Assembly (NCBI GenBank): GCA_003538525.1
Contig: DPRZ01000077.1
Span: 1 to 5,278, forward strand
Reading direction: 5' to 3'
Origin: Neisseriales bacterium
GTDB taxonomy: Bacteria; Pseudomonadota; Gammaproteobacteria; Burkholderiales; UBA11063
Length of the DNA: 5,278 nucleotides
A program made the translations under genes and the position numbers. The notes beneath the pieces were generated by a model that worked only from the letters and a program-made list of their open reading frames with translations, was not told the DNA's origin and did no database searches. Shown here in pieces: positions 1 through 5,278 of the stretch (position 1 is its first letter; each line of letters begins with the position of its first letter).

Positions 1-240
1 AGTAATTTCAATAATTATGAAAGCGAAGCTAAACGCTTATTGGAAGTAGATTTAGTTCTTCCTGGTTACGAAATGATTCTGAATGCGGCGCATGCTTTTA
101 ATATGTTGGATGCGCGTGGCGCAATTTCGGTAACTGAACGTGCGACTTACATTGGACGAATTCGTAATTTAGCTAAATTAGTTGCAGAAAAATACTATGC
201 TTCACGTGAGGCATTAGGTTTCCCATTAATCAAAAATTAA
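1..240 (+). CDS. glyQ: Glycyl-tRNA synthetase alpha subunit, C-terminal part (5' end outside window)
   Basis: The reading frame is open from base 1 and ends at TAA 238-240, giving 79 visible residues. The alpha chain of the bacterial alpha2beta2 glycyl-tRNA synthetase carries the class II catalytic core that makes glycyl-adenylate and charges tRNA-Gly in the cytoplasm. That core lies upstream of the window. What is visible is the conserved helical C-terminus, with the family signatures [18 protein letters not shown] and [12 protein letters not shown] just before the stop. The family is about 300 residues long, so roughly a quarter is present. The TTG at 40 can be read as a start but is internal: recognisable GlyQ sequence continues upstream of it. 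The usual partner glyS (beta chain) does not follow; nrdR begins 21 bp downstream instead. Identity is confident from the signatures; regulation cannot be seen. Confidence 0.95.
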   Translation, partial: SNFNNYESEAKRLLEVDLVLPGYEMILNAAHAFNMLDARGAISVTERATYIGRIRNLAKLVAEKYYASREALGFPLIKN

Positions 241-261
241 GTAACAAGAAATGGAGCTCGG

Positions 262-714
262 ATGAAGTGTCCGTTTTGTAATTGTGACGATACTCAAGTA
301 ATTGATACACGCTTGAGCGAAGACAAAATGCTGGTAAAACGTCGACGCAAATGTGTTGCTTGTGATCGACGTTTCAATACTTTTGAAAAAATTGAATTAC
401 AATTGCCAACCGTAGTTAAAACTAATGGTAGCCGTCAAGAATATGACGAAACGAGAATTCGAGTTAGTTTTATGAAGGCGCTCCATAAACGCCCAGTTGC
501 AACTAGCCTAGTTGATGAAGCGATTGAACGTGTGCGTCAGCGAGTTTTAATGCATGCTGAGCGCGAAATTAATAGCCGTGCAATTGGTGATATGGTGATG
601 GAACAATTATCTAAATTAGATAAAGTTGCTTACATTCGCTTTGCTTCAATTTACCGCTCATTTCAAGATGTGACAGATTTTACCAATATTATTCAACAAG
701 TAGATATTAAATAA
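262..714 (+). CDS. nrdR: Transcriptional repressor NrdR (zinc ribbon plus ATP-cone)
   Basis: The 150-residue product matches the usual NrdR length (about 150) from end to end. Residues 1-45 form the zinc-ribbon DNA-binding domain, with ligands Cys3, Cys6, Cys31 and Cys34 and the basic stretch VKRRRKC between the pairs. Residues about 49-139 form the ATP-cone, including VVKTNGSRQEY at the start and LDKVAYIRFASIYRSF near the end. NrdR senses ATP/dATP through the ATP-cone and represses ribonucleotide reductase operons by binding paired NrdR boxes. No such gene, and no obvious box pair, lies in this window. ATG 262 is chosen because GGAG at 253-256 sits 5 nt upstream and the protein starts exactly at the family N-terminus (MKCPFC). 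It lies 21 bp after glyQ and 20 bp before guaB, so co-transcription is likely. An additional cysteine, Cys8, lies next to the first zinc pair. Confidence 0.97.
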   Translation: MKCPFCNCDDTQVIDTRLSEDKMLVKRRRKCVACDRRFNTFEKIELQLPTVVKTNGSRQEYDETRIRVSFMKALHKRPVATSLVDEAIERVRQRVLMHAEREINSRAIGDMVMEQLSKLDKVAYIRFASIYRSFQDVTDFTNIIQQVDIK

Positions 715-734
715 CCACTGGAGTTTAGATAAAA

Positions 735-2198
735 ATGTTAAAAATTTTACAAAAAGCTTATGCCTTTGACGATGTTTTATTAGTGCCAGCGCACTCAGTC
801 GTATTACCTAAAGATGTTCGGTTAACGACTAAATTTACGCGCAATTTAAATTTAAATATTCCGCTAGTTTCTGCGGCAATGGACACGGTGACTGAAGCAC
901 GGATGGCAATTGCGATGGCACAAGAGGGTGGAATTGGAATTATTCATAAAAATATGCCACCAGAATTTCAAGCTAGTCGGGTTGCTAGTGTTAAACGTCA
1001 TGAATCTGGGATTGTTAAAGATCCTATTACTACTAAGCCAGATACACCACTGCGTGAATTAGTTGCTTTAACCCAAAAACGACGTATTTCTGGTGTGCCA
1101 GTGATTGAACATGGTAAATTGGTTGGAATCATAACCAATCGTGATTTGCGTTTTGAAACTAATTTAGATCAGCCTGTGCGCAATGTAATGACGCCAAGAG
1201 AAAAACTAGTTACAATTAAAGAAGGTGATTCAATTGAATTAGCTAAAGAATTAATGCATCAACATCGGATTGAACGGGTGTTGGTAGTTAATGATAATTT
1301 TGAATTGCGTGGATTAGTTACAGTTAAAGATATTACCAAAAATGTAGCCTTTCCATTAGCCAATAAAGATGAATACGGACGTTTACGCGTGGGAGCTGCG
1401 GTTGGTTCTGCAGGTGATACCGAGGAGCGCGTGAGTTTATTAGTAGCTTCAGGTGTCGATGTGATTATTGTTGATACTGCGCATGGTCACTCACAAGGGG
1501 TAATTGATCGAGTGCGTTGGATTAAACGCAATTACCCGCAAATTGATGTCGTGGGTGGAAATATTGCAACAGCGGCAGCAGCGCGTGCGCTAGTTGATGC
1601 GGGTGCTGATTGTGTTAAAGTTGGAATTGGTCCTGGCTCAATCTGTACGACACGAATTGTCGCAGGGGTTGGTGTGCCACAATTATCCGCAATCGCAAAT
1701 GTTGCAGATTATTTGCGTGAGAGTGGCGTGCCAGTTATTGGGGACGGTGGAATTCGTTTTTCGGGTGACGTAGCAAAAGCCATTGCCGCAGGTGCTTCAT
1801 GTGTAATGTTGGGTAGCTTATTGGCTGGAACCGATGAAGCGCCTGGTGATCTTGAGCTTTATCAAGGACGCAGTTATAAATCTTATCGTGGAATGGGCTC
1901 ATTGGGGGCAATGAGTAAGGGGTCAGCCGATCGTTATTTTCAAGAAAAAGACGCGGCACAAGATAAATTAGTTCCCGAAGGTATTGAGGGACGTGTGCCA
2001 CATAAAGGTTCATTAAATGCGGTCGTACATCAATTAATGGGCGGTTTACGTGCGTCGATGGGCTATTTGGGTTGTGCCAATATCGATGAAATGTATCGCT
2101 ATGCAGAATTTGTTGAAATATCGGCAGCAGGAATTAAAGAATCGCATGTTCATGATGTGCAGATTATTAAAGAAGCTCCGAACTATAATCTTGGTTAA
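735..2198 (+). CDS. guaB: Inosine-5'-monophosphate dehydrogenase
   Basis: GuaB oxidises IMP to XMP with NAD+, the rate-limiting step of guanine nucleotide synthesis, in the cytoplasm. The 487 residues match the bacterial family (about 488). The TIM-barrel catalytic domain (about 1-90 and 205-487) is interrupted by a pair of CBS domains (about 93-203) that bind regulatory purine nucleotides in this family. Visible active-site elements are the loop GPGSICTTR with catalytic Cys304, the NAD-side motif DTAHGHS (247-253), the phosphate-binding DGGIRFSGD from Asp337, YRGMGS (384-389) and the flap dyad Arg400-Tyr401. The C-terminus [16 protein letters not shown] is typical. Gly336 replaces the Ala usually seen in the ADGG motif. 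The start is ATG 735, with GGAG at 720-723 separated by 11 nt, a rather long spacing; the protein begins at the family N-terminus. guaA does not follow; ppiD starts 44 bp downstream. Confidence 0.98.
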   Translation: MLKILQKAYAFDDVLLVPAHSVVLPKDVRLTTKFTRNLNLNIPLVSAAMDTVTEARMAIAMAQEGGIGIIHKNMPPEFQASRVASVKRHESGIVKDPITTKPDTPLRELVALTQKRRISGVPVIEHGKLVGIITNRDLRFETNLDQPVRNVMTPREKLVTIKEGDSIELAKELMHQHRIERVLVVNDNFELRGLVTVKDITKNVAFPLANKDEYGRLRVGAAVGSAGDTEERVSLLVASGVDVIIVDTAHGHSQGVIDRVRWIKRNYPQIDVVGGNIATAAAARALVDAGADCVKVGIGPGSICTTRIVAGVGVPQLSAIANVADYLRESGVPVIGDGGIRFSGDVAKAIAAGASCVMLGSLLAGTDEAPGDLELYQGRSYKSYRGMGSLGAMSKGSADRYFQEKDAAQDKLVPEGIEGRVPHKGSLNAVVHQLMGGLRASMGYLGCANIDEMYRYAEFVEISAAGIKESHVHDVQIIKEAPNYNLG

Positions 2199-2242
2199 TC
2201 CAATCAAGGAATTTATTTAATTTTAAGAATAAAGGGACTAGC

Positions 2243-4096
2243 ATGTTTAATGTAGTTGAACGTCACCAAAAAACGGTTAAAGGGATTTTAATTGCGATTA
2301 CGGCGACTTTTGTAGTGTGGGGCGTAAGTGGTTACCTAGATATGGGCGGCGATGATGGCTATGTTGCAAAAGTTGGTAGTAACAAAATTTATACCCAAGA
2401 TATTGATAATGCGATGAGTCAAAATCCTGGGCAACCACAAGATAAAATGCAGGTCTTATTTGGTTTAATTAATCGTCAATTATTAATCAATGCGTTGCAA
2501 GATAATCATATGTCGGCAAGCACGGCTCAATTACAACAAGCGATTGCTGCTATTCCAATGTTTCAAACTAATGGAAAATTTGATGTTAAGAAATATGAAG
2601 ATTATTTAAAACAGAGTTATTCAACTTCGGCTAAATTTGAGCAAAATGTTAATCAGCAAATTTTGATTGAGCAAATTATAGATTTTTTTAAAAATTCATA
2701 TTTTACCTCAACAACCTTTCAAAATAAATTTATCGCTTTATTAAGTCGCGAACGTAATGTCTCGCAATATGTGGTTGATACTCAGCAATTTTATCCGAAA
2801 ATCAATGTAACTGAAAGCGACATCAATGCTTATTACAAGCAAAATATTGCCAAATATACTGTGCCTGATCAAGTTAAATTACAATATATTCAAGTTTCAT
2901 TAGATAGCTTATCTTCCTCAATAAAAGTTAGTGATGCCGAGATTAATCAATATTTGCAAGATCACCCAAATAGCGGTTCAAATGAACAAGTTGATGCGTC
3001 ACATATTTTATTAACCGTACCAAGTGGTGCAACGCCAGAACAAATTGCGCAAATTAAAGCTAAAGCCGAACAAATTTTAGCTCAAGTGAAAGCTAATCCT
3101 GCTAAATTTGCCGAATTAGCCAAACAATATTCACAAGATCCTGGTTCTGCGGCGAATGGTGGTGATTTAGGTTTCTTCTCTAAAGGCGTGATGGCAAAAG
3201 AGTTTGAATCGGCAGCCTTTAGTTTGAAGAAAGATCAAATTAGCGGTTTAGTTGAAACTCAATTTGGTTTCCATATTATTAAAGTCAATGAGATTAAAGG
3301 TAATGATACGGCATCGTTGCGTCAAGCGGCTGAGCTTCAAGTTCAAAAGCAAAAAGCTCAACAACAGCTCCAAAGCGTGATTGATCAGTTAAATGACCTG
3401 AGCTACAATCAACCAGATAGTTTGGCACCAGCTGCACAAAAAACTGGCCTAGTTGTGCAAACTAGCGATTGGGTAGCCAAAGGTGCTACACAAGGATTAT
3501 TTGCTAATCAAAAAGTACAACAAGCAATTTTCACCGATGATGTGCTAAATAAACATCATAATAGTGAAGTGATTGATTTGGGCAATGGTAGCTCGATTGT
3601 AGTGCGTGCCAGTGAATATCAAGCGGCGAAACAACGTCCAATTAGCGAGGTAAGTGGTGAAATTAGTAATGCACTTAAGGCACAGCAAGCTGCGCAAATG
3701 GCAGCAAGCGTTGGACAACAAGATTTAGCTCAGTTACAACAAGGTAAATTGAAACTTAATTTTACCAATCCGCAAAATGTGTCATTACTTGGGCAAAGTA
3801 AAGATATTGACCCAATGGCGGTACGCCAAATTTTCGCAGCGCCAGCACAATTTCCATCCTATAGTGGTGCAGTTAATGCCAATGGTGCGTACGTAATTTA
3901 CCAAATAAATAGTCAAGCCGTAGATAAAACCTTGGATCAGCAAAATCAGAAAGTTGTTGATCAATTAGCTAGTCAATATTCAATGATGAATTTGAATGCT
4001 TATGTTGGTTCATTACGTAGTCAATACAAAGTTAGCTATAAATTAGATCGAATCCAAGGTGCTGGTGATACGCCACAGCAACCAGCGGGAAACTAA
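2243..4096 (+). CDS. ppiD: Periplasmic folding chaperone PpiD (SurA-like N-terminal region plus parvulin-type PPIase domain)
   Basis: The 617-residue protein has the PpiD architecture and length (E. coli about 623). A short cytoplasmic tail (1-12) precedes one membrane helix (about 13-30, GILIAITATFVVWGVSGYL), an uncleaved anchor with the rest in the periplasm. A SurA_N-like helical chaperone region (about 36-210) follows. The parvulin (rotamase) domain spans about 250-350, from ASHILL through GGDLGFFSKGVM to QFGFHIIKV. A Gln/Lys-rich helical segment (about 360-385) and a C-terminal chaperone region complete it. PpiD works at the Sec translocon on emerging envelope proteins. His254, Met317, Phe321 and His344 occupy positions typical of active parvulins, so isomerase activity is possible, although E. 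coli PpiD is reported inactive. ATG 2243 is supported by AAGGGA at 2232-2237, 5 nt upstream. It is the last gene before the terminator. SurA or PrsA are less likely, because there is one parvulin domain in the middle and a non-cleaved anchor. Confidence 0.93.
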   Translation: MFNVVERHQKTVKGILIAITATFVVWGVSGYLDMGGDDGYVAKVGSNKIYTQDIDNAMSQNPGQPQDKMQVLFGLINRQLLINALQDNHMSASTAQLQQAIAAIPMFQTNGKFDVKKYEDYLKQSYSTSAKFEQNVNQQILIEQIIDFFKNSYFTSTTFQNKFIALLSRERNVSQYVVDTQQFYPKINVTESDINAYYKQNIAKYTVPDQVKLQYIQVSLDSLSSSIKVSDAEINQYLQDHPNSGSNEQVDASHILLTVPSGATPEQIAQIKAKAEQILAQVKANPAKFAELAKQYSQDPGSAANGGDLGFFSKGVMAKEFESAAFSLKKDQISGLVETQFGFHIIKVNEIKGNDTASLRQAAELQVQKQKAQQQLQSVIDQLNDLSYNQPDSLAPAAQKTGLVVQTSDWVAKGATQGLFANQKVQQAIFTDDVLNKHHNSEVIDLGNGSSIVVRASEYQAAKQRPISEVSGEISNALKAQQAAQMAASVGQQDLAQLQQGKLKLNFTNPQNVSLLGQSKDIDPMAVRQIFAAPAQFPSYSGAVNANGAYVIYQINSQAVDKTLDQQNQKVVDQLASQYSMMNLNAYVGSLRSQYKVSYKLDRIQGAGDTPQQPAGN

Positions 4097-4108
4097 GCCT
4101 TCAAATTT

Positions 4109-4137
4109 TTGCACCAGCCACTTTGCAGAGTTATAAT
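4109..4137 (+). promoter_or_regulatory. Candidate sigma-70 promoter for tldD, overlapping the ppiD terminator
   Basis: A perfect TATAAT lies at 4132-4137. A weak -35 element lies upstream: TTGCAC at 4109-4114 with a 17 bp spacer, or TTTGCA at 4108-4113 with 18 bp. No extended -10 TGn is present. Start of transcription is expected near A4143-A4145, leaving a leader of about 50 nt before tldD. The -10 lies in the loop and the spacer covers the 5' arm of the terminator hairpin. A perfect -10 hexamer can occur by chance in AT-rich DNA, which limits confidence. Confidence 0.5.
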
Positions 4138-4180
4138 GATTAAAATTACTAGTTATTTAAAGTTGCAAGTGGCTTTTTTT
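4116..4180 (+). terminator. Rho-independent terminator after ppiD
   Basis: The 5' arm AGCCACTTTGCA (4116-4127) pairs with the 3' arm TGCAAGTGGCT (4164-4174), leaving one bulged T in the 5' arm. The 3' arm runs straight into a T tract (4174-4180). The loop is long, about 36 nt and AT-rich. It starts 19 bp after the ppiD stop and ends 15 bp before the tldD start, so it should end the glyQ-nrdR-guaB-ppiD transcript. No matching A tract precedes the 5' arm, so it should act in the + direction only. Confidence 0.8.
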
Positions 4181-4195
4181 ATGTTGGAATAAACT

Positions 4196-5278
4196 ATGTC
4201 CCATGCTCAAGTTAGCCAAAATCTATTATATAACAATCAATTGGATGAAACCTTTCTGAATCGTCAGTTGGCTAAATTAACCCACCGCGGCATTGATTTT
4301 GCCGATCTTTATCTACAAAATACGGCAAGTGAGTCGTGGGTGTTGGATGAGGGGATTATCAAATCGGGAAGTTTTGCAATTAATCAAGGGATTGGTGTGC
4401 GTGCGGTGTGTGGTGAAAAAACTTTCTTTAGTTATGCCAATGCGCTAGATACGCAGCTAATCAGCAACTTGGTGGATAATTTATTTATTGAAAACGTGTC
4501 TGGAATAGCTAAAGCGTATAGTCAAGCGCCCAGCGCGCAATTAGATTTATATACGTTGACTAATCCACTGTATTCAATGGAAAGCGCGGCTAAAATTAGC
4601 TTGTTACAGCAAATTGATCAGCTCGGGCGAAAAAATAGTTATGTAACGAATGTCATTGCAAGCATTAATTTGGAATATGATCAGGTTTATTTAGCACGGA
4701 GTGATGAACGTCAATTTAGCGATATTCGTCCGTTAATTCACCTGAGTATTAGCCTAATTGTGAGTAAAGATGGTAAACTTGAACGTGCTGGTGCTGGCGG
4801 TGGTGGGCGTTATGAATTGAGTTATTTTTCACCCGAGATGGTAGCTAGCTATATTGATAAAGCCTATGAGCAAGCTATGTTAAAACTAGAGGCTAAGGCT
4901 GCGCCAAGTGGTGAAATGCCCATCGTGTTAGGTAATGGTTGGGCTGGCGTAATTTTACATGAAGCGGTTGGACATGGGCTTGAGGGCGATTTTAATCGCA
5001 AAGGCAGCTCAGCGTTTAGCGGTAAGATTGGGCAACAAGTTGCGAGTAACGGCGTTACCGTAATTGATGAGGGTTGTATTGCTGATCGGCGTGGTTCATT
5101 AAATATTGATGATGAGGGTAATCCTACACAGCGTACGGTTTTGATTGAGGACGGAATATTGCAAGGTTACCTGTACGATGAATTGAATGCGCGCTTGATG
5201 AATACGCAATCGACGGGAAATGGACGGCGTGAATCATTTGCTAGTAATCCATTACCGCGCATGACCAATACTTATATG
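4196..5278 (+). CDS. tldD: Metalloprotease TldD, N-terminal three quarters (3' end outside window)
   Basis: The frame is open from ATG 4196 through the last base, giving 361 codons without a stop; the family is about 480 residues, so the C-terminus is missing here. TldD pairs with TldE (PmbA) to form a cytoplasmic zinc protease that degrades unfolded peptides and, in E. coli, processes microcin B17 and the CcdA antitoxin. The metal site is visible as HEAVGH (255-260) followed by GLEGDFNRKGSSAFSG, and later RRGSLNIDDEG and STGNGRRESFASNPLPRMTNTYM-type sequence at the edge. A glycine run (199-204, GAGGGG) precedes GRYEL. The C-terminal cysteine metal ligand would lie outside. ATG 4196 has only a weak GGA (4186-4188) 7 nt upstream. 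The in-frame ATG at 4181 is not the start, because TAA follows at 4190-4192. The gene probably has its own promoter overlapping the preceding terminator. tldE is not in the window. Confidence 0.96.
   Translation, partial: MSHAQVSQNLLYNNQLDETFLNRQLAKLTHRGIDFADLYLQNTASESWVLDEGIIKSGSFAINQGIGVRAVCGEKTFFSYANALDTQLISNLVDNLFIENVSGIAKAYSQAPSAQLDLYTLTNPLYSMESAAKISLLQQIDQLGRKNSYVTNVIASINLEYDQVYLARSDERQFSDIRPLIHLSISLIVSKDGKLERAGAGGGGRYELSYFSPEMVASYIDKAYEQAMLKLEAKAAPSGEMPIVLGNGWAGVILHEAVGHGLEGDFNRKGSSAFSGKIGQQVASNGVTVIDEGCIADRRGSLNIDDEGNPTQRTVLIEDGILQGYLYDELNARLMNTQSTGNGRRESFASNPLPRMTNTYM

Noticed and set aside
251..265. Four-codon ORF starting at ATG 251 whose TGA overlaps the nrdR ATG
   Set aside because: The ATG overlaps the nrdR ribosome binding site itself and has no Shine-Dalgarno of its own; likely chance.
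262..390. Additional Cys8 in NrdR as evidence of an altered metal site
   Set aside because: The four canonical zinc ligands (3, 6, 31, 34) are all in place; one additional cysteine is not enough to argue a changed function.
1735..2013. Reverse-strand open frame of 92 codons inside guaB
   Set aside because: It lies wholly opposite strongly conserved GuaB catalytic sequence, its protein resembles no family I know, and its context offers no independent support.
2199..2242. Possible separate promoter or terminator between guaB and ppiD
   Set aside because: The 44 bp are AT-rich, but I see no hairpin with a T tract and no convincing paired -35/-10 elements.
2683..2694. T7 followed by A5 tract in ppiD, considered as a slippage or phase-variation site
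   Set aside because: Seven bases is short for phase variation, there is no visible downstream stimulatory structure, and a -1 shift meets TAA at once (2689-2691). It simply encodes Phe-Phe-Lys in an AT-rich gene.
1..5278. DNA uptake sequences (Neisseriaceae-type GCCGTCTGAA or Pasteurellaceae-type AAGTGCGGT)
   Set aside because: Scanning by eye found no full copy; the scattered CTGAA pieces lack the flanking bases.

Overview
This window is an AT-rich stretch (roughly 40% G+C by eye) of a bacterial chromosome made of conserved housekeeping genes, all on the + strand. The protein sequences look betaproteobacterial. GuaB carries phrases I associate with that class ([60 protein letters not shown]), and a PpiD-type periplasmic foldase together with TldD fits a Gram-negative proteobacterium. 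The low G+C is unusual for the class and would suit a host-associated or streamlined lineage, or a low-G+C member of Neisseriales or Burkholderiales. That placement is inference and was not tested.

Layout: 1-240 is the 3' end of glyQ (glycyl-tRNA synthetase alpha chain). It is followed after 21 bp by nrdR (262-714, repressor of ribonucleotide reductase genes), after 20 bp by guaB (735-2198, IMP dehydrogenase), and after 44 bp by ppiD (2243-4096, membrane-anchored periplasmic chaperone with a parvulin domain). The short same-strand gaps and the absence of any terminator between them suggest one transcription unit. It ends at a Rho-independent terminator (4116-4180). A second unit starts with tldD (4196 to the window edge, 5' 361 codons only), probably from a promoter that overlaps the terminator hairpin.

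NrdR and GuaB both concern nucleotide supply: dNTP-dependent control of ribonucleotide reduction, and the committed step to GMP. GlyQ serves translation, PpiD serves envelope protein folding and TldD serves peptide processing. I see no functional theme beyond general growth. The only long non-coding stretch is the 99 bp between ppiD and tldD. I found no RNA gene, mobile element, CRISPR array, phage gene or credible novel system. The points most worth a second look are the promoter-in-terminator arrangement before tldD and the unusual gene order (glyQ without glyS directly after it, then nrdR-guaB-ppiD).
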